NCBI GenBank assembly: GCA_030632865.1
Contig: DAOVTY010000067.1
Span: 1-12,494 of the forward strand
Reading direction: 5' to 3'
Source of the DNA: Bacteroidota bacterium
Lineage (GTDB): Bacteria; Bacteroidota; Bacteroidia; Bacteroidales; Prolixibacteraceae
Length of the DNA: 12,494 bases
A program made the position numbers and the translations under genes. Positions 1 through 6,193 of the stretch are shown piece after piece. Under the pieces are notes generated by a model. The model ran no database searches. It was given only the letters and a program-made list of their open reading frames with translations, and had not been told where the DNA came from. Each line of letters begins with the position of its first letter. The first letter of the stretch is position 1.

Positions 1-889
1 AAGGTTTAAATTCTTCAAGTAGTCCGAAAGTAGCTTCAGAACGTTGCTGATCCCAGTTGAACTCCGTAACCGCTCCCATAGAGCAACCAGCTCTGAATGC
101 CAGAACTGTACCCAAAATCCGGTCGTAAACCACACTTTCAGTGAAGGCACCATCATCGTTTTGAATTGTATAGTAATGAGCATGTTGTGTTTCGATATTG
201 GCGTTTTTAGCTTTAAGTAAACGTATTACGACGGTTTCATCTCCTTCGGCTACTTTATCGTCTATTACTTTCAAACTAATGGAAGCTTCTGTTTTACCTG
301 CCGGAATAATTAATTTCCCGGAATTCAATTCGAAATCTGTATTTTGTTCGGCCACAACACCCTGAACAGAATAATCGAGTTCAATTTCCTCTTTAAATGC
401 TTTTGAAAGAGCAACTTTAATTTCTACATTATTAATGGCTTCTTTTCCTACCGACGAAGGAGTTACAAACTCAACATCAGGAAGCGAATTGTCCTGAATA
501 ATTACCGTAGCACTTTTATGAATCTCCTCAATGGTATAATCAGGACTTTCAAGAATGCTAATTTTTACCGTTTCATCACCTTCAAGAATGCCGTCATTAA
601 TTGGAAGAACTTTGAATGTTTTTCGTTTATTCACTTTCCAGGTATCGCTGAAACACCTGTAATCTAAACCATCACTAGCTGTCCCCTCTATTTTAATTTT
701 TACGGTTAAATTTGGAGAAGGCTCGTCAAGCTGAATAATCCAGAACTCCCCGGAATCAGAATTTTCTTTTGCCTTTTCGTCGTTTGCAAAAATTGCAACA
801 ACAGGTTTTTGAGCGTTCAGATTTGTGAAATGTAAAAGCCCTAATAAACCAAAAATTATTTGAAATAAATAAATTTTAAATCGTCTCAT
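1..889 (-). CDS. Secreted Calx-beta protein fused to an ADP-ribosylglycohydrolase-like domain (partial, 3' end outside window)
   Basis: The frame is open from ATG at 889 to the window edge, giving 296 residues without a stop. Residues 1-26 form a signal peptide (RR, then a hydrophobic run, cut near LNA|QKP), so the protein leaves the cytoplasm. Two Calx-beta-type beta-sandwich domains follow, at about 30-135 and 138-248. Each carries the family's EGDET motif (103-107 and 215-219), and each is closed by a D-N or D-D turn (133-134, 245-246). From Y255 the sequence changes character: DRILGTVLAF (256-265) and GCSMGAVTEF (268-277) match the N-terminal helix of DraG/ARH ADP-ribosylglycohydrolases, usually R-x-x-G-x-x-x-G-x-x-x-GDA-x-GAP-x-E. 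The family's metal-site Glu is kept (E276), but the usual GDA reads GCS. The ADP-ribosylglycohydrolase call rests on about 25 residues; the Calx-beta and signal-peptide calls are stronger. Substrate unknown. No convincing promoter was seen upstream. Confidence 0.8.
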   Translation of the reverse strand, partial: MRRFKIYLFQIIFGLLGLLHFTNLNAQKPVVAIFANDEKAKENSDSGEFWIIQLDEPSPNLTVKIKIEGTASDGLDYRCFSDTWKVNKRKTFKVLPINDGILEGDETVKISILESPDYTIEEIHKSATVIIQDNSLPDVEFVTPSSVGKEAINNVEIKVALSKAFKEEIELDYSVQGVVAEQNTDFELNSGKLIIPAGKTEASISLKVIDDKVAEGDETVVIRLLKAKNANIETQHAHYYTIQNDDGAFTESVVYDRILGTVLAFRAGCSMGAVTEFNWDQQRSEATFGLLEEFKP

Positions 890-968
890 TTTTTGAAATA
901 AATAAAGTTGGTTAAGTTGGGTATAAAGTTATAATATACTTCATAATTTAAAAATTATTGAAATGTTT

Positions 969-1265
969 CTACTCTTTCAATTTTATCATTTGACGTATAT
1001 CAACAGAAATTTCCTGAACATCAATTATCAATAATCGACAAAAGTAAAGCCCATTGTTTACTTCACTCCCTATTTTATCGTTACAGTTCCAGATGATAGA
1101 GTAATTGCCCATAGGAATATTTCTATTCATCAATGTATTAATCTCCTGTCCCATTTAATTAAAAACAGACTATACAACTTGTGCTTCCGTTTCTAACGAA
1201 AACTCAATTGTTGTTGTTGAAGTAAATGGATTTGGATAATTCTGCTTCAGTGTAAATTGTGCCAT
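969..1265 (-). pseudogene. Remnant of a type IX secretion C-terminal sorting domain with two in-frame stops
   Basis: Read on the minus strand from 1265, one frame gives FTLKQNYPNPFTSTTTIEF and then SLETEAQVV. A TAG follows at 1172-1170, four residues (SVFN), a TAA at 1157-1155, then MGQEINTLMNRNIPMGNYS, a W, a G-L-Y-F-C-R-L strand and a final MIKLKE before the stop at 969. This is the full order of the T9SS type A sorting domain / FlgD-Ig-like fold: QNYPNPF-(N/T)-TTTI start, V-x-(V/I)-(Y/F)-N-x-x-G-Q-E centre, G-x-Y-x-x-x-W, SG(I/L)YFYRL, and KM-x-L-K end. Nothing is shifted: the two stops sit where the family has ordinary residues. These domains carry proteins across the outer membrane through the Por/T9SS machinery and are normally attached to a large secreted protein. 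Here no such protein precedes it; the kinase gene ends 140 bp upstream. It is best read as a decayed gene end. Calling the 61-residue open part (1154-969) a gene of its own would be misleading. Confidence 0.8.
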
Positions 1266-1404
1266 TTGAATCGATCGACGAACTTTTAATTGAGACCTCC
1301 TAGGCATATACTAGAGCCGCCGAGAACTACAAAAACAGATAAGTAGCTGAGAGATACAATGAATGTGACTGGTTTTACAAGTGTGGCAATATTTGAATTG
1401 TTTT
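1266..1404. other. Short non-coding gap between kinase stop and sorting-domain remnant
   Basis: No gene, terminator hairpin or promoter can be supported here. One minus-strand frame is open from about 1404 to a TAA near 1290 and encodes a hydrophobic run ending in GGSSICLGG. This faintly recalls Ig-like repeats of large Bacteroidota surface proteins, and so could be more of the lost protein body. It is in a different frame from the sorting-domain remnant and too short to call. Confidence 0.3.
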
Positions 1405-2757
1405 TTAAAAACTCAAAATAGCCGAAGTTGATATCTCAGGATAAGAAATAACTTTTAGATTACCCCCGTGCAACAACATAATTTGTCTCGATAAACTTAA
1501 TCCTATTCCTGAACCAGACTCTTTTGTTGTAAAAAATGGAATAAATATTTTATCCATAATCTCCTCTGAAATTCCTGGTCCATTATCAATTATCAGGATT
1601 TCTGGCCGACCACTTTCTCCAATTCTCGCAACAATTTTTACTTTAGCATTTTTATTTGTTGCATTGGCTTGAAATGCATTTTTTACCAAATTAATTAACA
1701 CCTGTGAAATCATTTTTTCATCCCCTAAAATCTCTAGTTTTTCTGGTTTTATTTCATGCGAAACTTTAATATGTTCAGCATATTTAAATGTGCCGGAAAG
1801 GATTTGAATGTTTTCAATTAGATTTTTAATTACAAATGGTTTTTTATTAGGTTGTGGAAGTTTGGTAATTTTTCTGTATGAATCAACAAAAGATATTAAA
1901 CCCTTGCCTTGCTCTTTTATTACTTCCAATCCTCGGATTGTGGTTTCAATGGTTTTTTCAGTAATTTCTTCGGGTGATTTTATTCTATTTTCAACATAAA
2001 AATAACTTGCTAAACTTTCCGACAAAGAAGTAATTGGTGTAATTGAATTCATAATTTCATGCATCATTACACGAATTAGTTTACGCCATGAATCTAGCTC
2101 TTTTTCATCCAGCTCGTTTTTAATATCCTGAACCGAAAGTAGAATCAATTCCTTTTTGTCAGAAATAAATGAACTTGCTTTAATTAGTAATTGAATTGTT
2201 CCTTGTTTGTTGTTAATAGTTACCAGTTTTTGCTCTGAAGGCTGAAGGTTTTTTATGATAATAAAAAGTCGGTGGTCAACTCGGTCTAACTGATTTAAAT
2301 GAGTAAATACTTCCAATGAAAAAAGTCGTTTCAAAGAAGAATTTGAATGTAGGACAAACCCCTTTTTATTAAAGGTCATAATTCCAGCAGCAGCATGTTC
2401 TAACAAAGCTTGAAAATACTGTTCTTGTTGCCTGTTTTCAATATGAATATGTTGAATTAGTTTATTTACTTTAATAAGGCTTTTATGCAAATCCACGAGA
2501 GTTTTATTGTTTGTATTTTCAGGAAAAGAAAGAGTAGAATCTTCGTTCTGAATTGCATCAAAGAAGTAGAATAACTGACGGTTTGTTTTGTTAATAAAAC
2601 GAATGAGATTTGTTGTAACAAATATAACTCCAAATGCCGAAAGTATGGAAAGTAAATATTGATTATTCCCAAAAACAAACCATCCAGTTAGTAGAGCAAA
2701 CGCAACCAGTAAAAGTATTCGAATCAAAATCTGAACATACATGTTTTTACTAATCAT
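1405..2757 (-). CDS. NtrY-like sensor histidine kinase with minimal extracytoplasmic region
   Basis: This 450-residue inner-membrane kinase should autophosphorylate and pass phosphate to the response regulator encoded just before it. Two membrane segments lie at about 10-30 and 34-53, separated by only a few residues (GNNQ), so there is almost no periplasmic sensor. Residues 55-110 form a helical linker, and about 113-212 look like a PAS-type domain (ALLEHAAAGIMTFNKKG at the start). The H-box is MMHEIMNSITPI with His233, the pattern of Bacteroidota NtrY-like kinases. The ATP domain has an N-box NLVKNAFQA (N360), G1 box DNGPG (391-395), F-box PFFTT (407-411) and G2 box GSGIGL (415-420), so all catalytic motifs are intact. 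The ATG at 2757 overlaps the regulator's stop by 4 bp (ATGA type), which implies translational coupling. No receiver domain is fused. The input signal cannot be read; a membrane-state or cytoplasmic cue is the natural inference. Confidence 0.93.
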   Translation of the reverse strand: MISKNMYVQILIRILLLVAFALLTGWFVFGNNQYLLSILSAFGVIFVTTNLIRFINKTNRQLFYFFDAIQNEDSTLSFPENTNNKTLVDLHKSLIKVNKLIQHIHIENRQQEQYFQALLEHAAAGIMTFNKKGFVLHSNSSLKRLFSLEVFTHLNQLDRVDHRLFIIIKNLQPSEQKLVTINNKQGTIQLLIKASSFISDKKELILLSVQDIKNELDEKELDSWRKLIRVMMHEIMNSITPITSLSESLASYFYVENRIKSPEEITEKTIETTIRGLEVIKEQGKGLISFVDSYRKITKLPQPNKKPFVIKNLIENIQILSGTFKYAEHIKVSHEIKPEKLEILGDEKMISQVLINLVKNAFQANATNKNAKVKIVARIGESGRPEILIIDNGPGISEEIMDKIFIPFFTTKESGSGIGLSLSRQIMLLHGGNLKVISYPEISTSAILSF

Positions 2758-4118
2758 ATCTCATATTTTTTAATTTTATTATATAAGGTCTGACGTGTAA
2801 TTCCAAGCTGGTCCGCAGCTAAACTCATATTTCCGCTGTTTTTTTCAATAACAGAAATTATCATTCGTTTTTCCATCTCTTCTATTGTAAGATCATCGTC
2901 GTCAAATTTACCTGAAATTACGGGTCGAAGAAAGAAGTCTTCAGGCTTTAAAACAGAAGAGTCACTCAGAATTACTCCTTTTTCGATGGTATGTTGTAAT
3001 TCGCGAATATTACCTGGCCATTTATATTTTAGTAGTTTTCCCAGCGCAGCCTGATTTATTTTCAGCCCATATTTTTCGTATTTCGAAACATACTTTTTAA
3101 GAAAGAAATCTGCCAAAACGATTATGTCATTTCCCCGTTCTCTTAATGGCGGCACTTCTATTTGAATTGTGTTAATTCGATATAAAAGGTCTTCCCGGAA
3201 AAGACCTTCCTCTACCATTTGCGGCAAATTTTTATTGGTAGCACAAACCAATCTAATATCTACCGGAATAGTTTTGTCTGATCCAAGCCGCATAAATTTA
3301 CGGTTCTGAATTGCTGCCAAAAGTTTCGCTTGCAAGTGCAACGAAAGATTTCCGATTTCATCTAAAAACAATGTGCCTTTATTAGCGGTTTCAAATTTGC
3401 CTGCACGATTTTCGCGGGCATCGGTAAATGCGCCTTTTACATGCCCAAAAAGTTCGCTTTCAAAAAGTGTTTCGCTAATTGCACCCATGTCAACACTAAC
3501 CATAATTTCATGATTTCGTAACGACAATCGATGAATTTCGCGTGCAATTAGTTCTTTTCCGGTTCCATTTTCTCCAGTAATGAATATGTTTGCGTTGGTT
3601 TTAGCAACTTTGCGCACCATATTCATCACTTTCATTAATTGCAGCGAAGAGCCAATAATGTATTTCTGGTCGCGATTAATTTCCTGTTTTAATCTTTTCT
3701 CCGTTTGTTTTAACTGCCCAACTTCTCGTTTCGAGAAATTTAATTGAATAGCTGCTTTTATGGTAGCAAGTAATTTAGAATTTTCCCAGGGTTTTGGAAT
3801 AAAATCACATGCTCCCTGTTTTAGTGCATTTACCGCCAATTCTACATCGCTGTATGCTGTAATTAGTACAACAGAAATATCCGGATTGGTCTTTTTAATT
3901 TGATTCAGCCAGAATAACCCTTCATTTCCCGTATTTATTCCAGCCTTAAAATTCATGTCAAGGATAACCAGATTGTAATTTTTGCTTTTTAATTCAGCCG
4001 GAATCAGGTTAGGATTTGAAATTCCTTTTATATGATCGAACTCGGGACCAAGGAAAATATCTAAGGCGCTGATAATATTTTTGTTGTCATCAACAATTAA
4101 TATGTTGCCTTTTACCAT
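2754..4118 (-). CDS. Sigma54-dependent NtrC-family response regulator
   Basis: The 454-residue protein has the three standard parts. The receiver domain (about 4-125) has acidic D10/D11, phospho-acceptor D54, T87 and K109. The AAA+ sigma54-interaction domain (about 153-385) has Walker A GENGTGKE (182-189), Walker B GTLFLDEIG (248-256), a sigma54-contact loop reading GAFTDA (229-234) instead of GAFTGA, and RLVCATNKNL (289-298). A C-terminal Fis-type helix-turn-helix spans about 425-453 (MSLAADQLGITRQTLYNKIK). By family it binds upstream dyads when phosphorylated, forms a ring, and uses ATP to open sigma54-RNA polymerase promoters. The likely targets are the two sigma54 promoters at 4257-4272 and 4733-4748, which share dyads. 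It is the first gene of the kinase operon and divergent from the small secreted gene. The start is fixed by MVKGNILIVDD, the normal beginning of a receiver domain. Confidence 0.96.
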   Translation of the reverse strand: MVKGNILIVDDNKNIISALDIFLGPEFDHIKGISNPNLIPAELKSKNYNLVILDMNFKAGINTGNEGLFWLNQIKKTNPDISVVLITAYSDVELAVNALKQGACDFIPKPWENSKLLATIKAAIQLNFSKREVGQLKQTEKRLKQEINRDQKYIIGSSLQLMKVMNMVRKVAKTNANIFITGENGTGKELIAREIHRLSLRNHEIMVSVDMGAISETLFESELFGHVKGAFTDARENRAGKFETANKGTLFLDEIGNLSLHLQAKLLAAIQNRKFMRLGSDKTIPVDIRLVCATNKNLPQMVEEGLFREDLLYRINTIQIEVPPLRERGNDIIVLADFFLKKYVSKYEKYGLKINQAALGKLLKYKWPGNIRELQHTIEKGVILSDSSVLKPEDFFLRPVISGKFDDDDLTIEEMEKRMIISVIEKNSGNMSLAADQLGITRQTLYNKIKKYEI

Positions 4119-4128
4119 TTTTTTTATT

Positions 4129-4159
4129 CAAACTTAAATGCTTTTAAAATGAAAACCAA
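4129..4159 (-). promoter_or_regulatory. Putative housekeeping (Bacteroidota sigma-ABfr type) promoter of the regulator-kinase operon
   Basis: On the minus strand TAAGTTTG (4136-4129) matches the phylum's TAnnTTTG -7 box. A TTGG at 4159-4156 lies 20 bp upstream, where the TTTG -33 element is expected. The start codon at 4118 would leave only a handful of leader bases. The perfect dyad at 4165-4181 lies just upstream of the -33 element, so the regulator could also affect its own operon. Confidence 0.45.
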
Positions 4160-4164
4160 TTAAG

Positions 4165-4181
4165 TGTAAAATATTTTTACA
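4165..4181. promoter_or_regulatory. Upstream activator dyad 1 for the small secreted gene
   Basis: TGTAAAATATTTTTACA is a perfect 7-3-7 inverted repeat. The same 17 bp occur at 4641-4657 ahead of the export operon. Its centre (4173) lies 84 bp before the -24 box, a usual enhancer distance for NtrC-family activators. Binding by the adjacent regulator is inferred. Confidence 0.75.
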
Positions 4182-4187
4182 TAATTG

Positions 4188-4204
4188 TGTCAATTATTTT
4201 AACT
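4188..4204. promoter_or_regulatory. Weaker second activator dyad for the small secreted gene
   Basis: TGTCAATTATTTTAACT is a degenerate form of the dyad (4 of 7 arm positions pair). It is centred 23 bp (about two helical turns) after dyad 1 and 61 bp before the -24 box. The second dyad at the other promoter sits at exactly the same positions, which is the main support for it. Confidence 0.5.
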
Positions 4205-4256
4205 AGCCCAAAACCTAAACATTTGCAAATTACACACAGTCAGGTAGTTGTGGTTT

Positions 4257-4272
4257 TGGCATTGTTCTGGCA
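4257..4272 (+). promoter_or_regulatory. Sigma54 (-24/-12) promoter of the small secreted gene
   Basis: TGGCATTGTTCTGGCA has the invariant GG (4258-4259) and GC (4270-4271) separated by 10 bp, as in consensus TGGCAC-N5-TTGCA. Predicted transcription start is about 4283, giving a leader of about 20 bases. It shares AGTTGTGnTTTTGGCAT with the promoter at 4733. Confidence 0.8.
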
Positions 4273-4302
4273 ATTAAAAGGTTAATACGAAAACAAGAAG
4301 CC

Positions 4303-4542
4303 ATGAAAACAATAAACAAAGTTCAGCAATTTGCACAAAAAACCATCGCTGTTGTGGTAAGTATCATTTTAATAAGTTTTACTGTTAGTGCACAGGATTT
4401 TTGGAAAAAACTCTTTTTAACAAATCAGTTTGAACAAATTGCATTAGTATTTGCAGATAACAGCACGTCATCAAAAAAGGTCTCTTTTCATGAAAATTCT
4501 ATCTGGTTTTTAGATCTTTATGAAGATGTAGTGGAAGATTAA
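4303..4542 (+). CDS. Small secreted/periplasmic protein of unknown function, sigma54-controlled
   Basis: The 79-residue product was not recognised. Residues 1-30 are a clear signal peptide: lysines at 2, 6 and 13, hydrophobic core AVVVSIILISFTV (16-28), and a likely cut at VSA|Q. The mature part is about 49 residues. It starts QDFWKKLF, has a short Ser/Thr/Lys-rich middle (54-59, STSSKK) and ends in an acidic tail (DLYEDVVED, 71-79). It has no cysteine and only one histidine, so a disulfide or a ZraP-like metal cluster is unlikely, and no lipobox is present. It has its own sigma54 promoter with paired activator dyads and faces the two-component operon. Its promoter architecture is copied at the export operon. 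It could be a periplasmic accessory or feedback protein for the kinase, or a small exported substrate of the transporter; both are inference. That it is a real gene is supported by the promoter, signal peptide and position. Confidence 0.75.
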   Translation: MKTINKVQQFAQKTIAVVVSIILISFTVSAQDFWKKLFLTNQFEQIALVFADNSTSSKKVSFHENSIWFLDLYEDVVED

Positions 4543-4640
4543 TAAAACTAATTCTGTCAGAAAACTAATTCATTTTAAAGAAGAGATTGAAAATCGTTTA
4601 AAATTGAAAACTGGATGCTTTGAGTACAAAGCAAGAAATA

Positions 4641-4657
4641 TGTAAAATATTTTTACA
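4641..4657. promoter_or_regulatory. Upstream activator dyad 1 for the export operon
   Basis: This is an exact second copy of TGTAAAATATTTTTACA (see 4165-4181), centred at 4649, again 84 bp before the -24 box. Identity of sequence and distance at two promoters argues for a regulator binding site. Confidence 0.78.
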
Positions 4658-4663
4658 AAAATA

Positions 4664-4680
4664 TGTAAAATAATTTAACA
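4664..4680. promoter_or_regulatory. Second activator dyad for the export operon
   Basis: TGTAAAATAATTTAACA is an imperfect dyad (6 of 7 arm positions pair). It is centred at 4672, 23 bp after dyad 1 and 61 bp before the -24 box. Two sites in phase on the DNA helix fit cooperative binding by dimers of an NtrC-type activator. Confidence 0.65.
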
Positions 4681-4732
4681 TCGTTTCTAACTAAAAGCAG
4701 CCAACAGTCAGTTAATTAGCAAGTTGTGCTTT

Positions 4733-4748
4733 TGGCATCTTTCTGGCA
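4733..4748 (+). promoter_or_regulatory. Sigma54 (-24/-12) promoter of the export operon
   Basis: TGGCATCTTTCTGGCA has GG at 4734-4735 and GC at 4746-4747, 10 bp apart. Predicted start is about 4759, 17 bases before the TolC-like gene. It differs from the promoter at 4257 only in the spacer, and the 11 bases upstream of the -24 box are also nearly identical. Confidence 0.8.
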
Positions 4749-4775
4749 TAGAAAAGCGATATAAAAAATAAACTA

Positions 4776-6140
4776 ATGTATTTAAAACGAACTATCACAA
4801 TAATAATATTTACCATTCTAACAGTAAATTTTCTGCATGCCCAACAAAACTGGAATTTAGATCAATGCATTTTATATGCTATCGATAATAATATTAATTT
4901 AAAGGAATATGAAATTCTAAATAAATTATCGCAAGAAGATTTAAGTCAATCCAAAAGAAATTTATTGCCAGGAATTAGTGCTTCAACAAGTGCTGGAATG
5001 AGTTATGGTCGTTCAATAGATCCGATAACCAATGGTTATGTAAATACACAGTTTTTCAATAATTCATACAATCTTGGAACCTCAATCTCGGTTTTTGAGG
5101 GATTTCGCCTTCAAAATCAAATAAAATACCGAAAATTCAGAAAACAAATTTCGGAGTATAATCAGTTAAATGCCATAGATGATTTGGCTTTTAGCGTAAT
5201 GACATCCTATTTTGACGTTATTTATTACGAGGGAATGCTGGAAATTGCCGAAGAGCAAGTTGAAGCCTCGAAGCTAAATTTGAAAACAACAGAAAAACAT
5301 GTGGAGGTTGGTTTAAAAGCGCAAGCCGATTTATTGGAAATGCGTGCCAACCTCGAACAAGAAGAATTAAACAGAATTCAAATTGAAAACAGTAGAAAAA
5401 CGGCATTGTTGCAATTAAAACAACAAATGAATTTTGTTTCAAATGAAGAAATGACACTGCTTGATGAAAAGAAATCTGTAATTGATGAATCTATTTTAAA
5501 CCCACAAAATTTATTTAACCAGTTTACAATATGGTCTCCCTACTTCCAATCTTTTGAAGCTAACCTGAAAGCCACAGAAAAAATACTTTCAATTAGTCGT
5601 TCGTATTTGTATCCATCAATTAGTGCAGGGGGTTCTATTAATACCGGTTTTTCTGAAACCAATAAAAATGAAAGTGGTGAGATAATCAATTTTGGAGATC
5701 AGTTTCGAAACAATAGAAGCCAGTATCTTGGAGCTTCGTTAACTATTCCGGTTTTTAACAGATGGACAAATCGGTCGAATATAAAAAAGGCAAAACTAGA
5801 TATTAAACGTGCTCAAACCATTCTTGAAAACGAAAAACAAAAGCTATTTTTTGAAATGGCAAACGATTTAACAGACCTGAAAGCACTTTATACAGAATAC
5901 AATCAGGTTATAAAAAGAAGTGATGTTGATAATTTGGCCTTTAAAGCGGCCGAAAAGAAATTTGAGCAAGGACTTATAAATGTTATTGAATTTTATATTG
6001 CAAAAAACAGGTTAGCTAATACAAATAGTCAGGTTATAAGGGCGAGATTACAATGGGAAATTAAAATGAAAACCATTGAGTTTTATAAAGGATTGAGATT
6101 TTGGGAAATGGGGAAAAGTTTGCAGTCACAGTCGCAGTAA
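4776..6140 (+). CDS. TolC-family outer membrane efflux protein
   Basis: The 454-residue protein is of usual length for the family. Signal peptide 1-22 ends in LHA|QQ, and WNLDQCILYAIDNN (26-39) is the typical opening helix of outer membrane efflux proteins. The two structural repeats of the family are visible at about 27-220 and 250-440. Each has the paired-helix signature: VGLKAQADLLEMRANLEQ (178-195) and QGLINVIEFYIAKNRLAN (398-415). By family it trimerises into an outer-membrane beta barrel with a periplasmic alpha tunnel and forms the exit duct for a tripartite exporter. It is the first gene of the operon, directly behind the sigma54 promoter at 4733, with the adaptor gene 53 bp downstream. 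It ends in a Ser/Gln tail (SLQSQSQSQ), not a conserved barrel end. Confidence 0.95.
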   Translation: MYLKRTITIIIFTILTVNFLHAQQNWNLDQCILYAIDNNINLKEYEILNKLSQEDLSQSKRNLLPGISASTSAGMSYGRSIDPITNGYVNTQFFNNSYNLGTSISVFEGFRLQNQIKYRKFRKQISEYNQLNAIDDLAFSVMTSYFDVIYYEGMLEIAEEQVEASKLNLKTTEKHVEVGLKAQADLLEMRANLEQEELNRIQIENSRKTALLQLKQQMNFVSNEEMTLLDEKKSVIDESILNPQNLFNQFTIWSPYFQSFEANLKATEKILSISRSYLYPSISAGGSINTGFSETNKNESGEIINFGDQFRNNRSQYLGASLTIPVFNRWTNRSNIKKAKLDIKRAQTILENEKQKLFFEMANDLTDLKALYTEYNQVIKRSDVDNLAFKAAEKKFEQGLINVIEFYIAKNRLANTNSQVIRARLQWEIKMKTIEFYKGLRFWEMGKSLQSQSQ

Positions 6141-6193
6141 GAAGTAGGTCGTTAAACTTAAGTAATAAAAATAAAACATAAAATACGTTAACC

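Noticed and set aside
890..968. TAACTTTA on the minus strand as the -7 box of the Calx-beta gene
   Set aside because: One mismatch to TAnnTTTG and no TTG element at the expected distance upstream; not strong enough in such AT-rich DNA.
969..1154. A separate 61-residue protein starting MGQEINTL
   Set aside because: It is the second half of a sorting domain whose first half lies upstream in the same frame beyond two stop codons; it has no own signal peptide and no promoter was seen.
1290..1404. Hydrophobic minus-strand open stretch ending GGSSICLGG as a fragment of an Ig-like surface repeat
   Set aside because: Under 40 residues, low-complexity hydrophobic, and in a different frame from the sorting-domain remnant; resemblance too weak to call.
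1808..1999. Plus-strand open frame opposite the kinase gene
   Set aside because: Lies wholly within the intact kinase coding sequence on the other strand and has no recognisable domain or start context. The same applies to the other antisense frames inside the TolC-like, adaptor, ATPase and permease genes.
4236..4243. Shared ACAGTCAG upstream of both sigma54 promoters (also 4704-4711) as another regulator site
   Set aside because: The distance to the -24 box differs (21 versus 29 bp), unlike the dyads, and the motif is short; may be chance or shared ancestry.
4617..4632. GCTTTG-AGTA-CAAAGC hairpin as a terminator of the small secreted gene
   Set aside because: The stem is only 6 bp, is not followed by a T-run, and lies just before the next enhancer dyad; insufficient for a terminator call.
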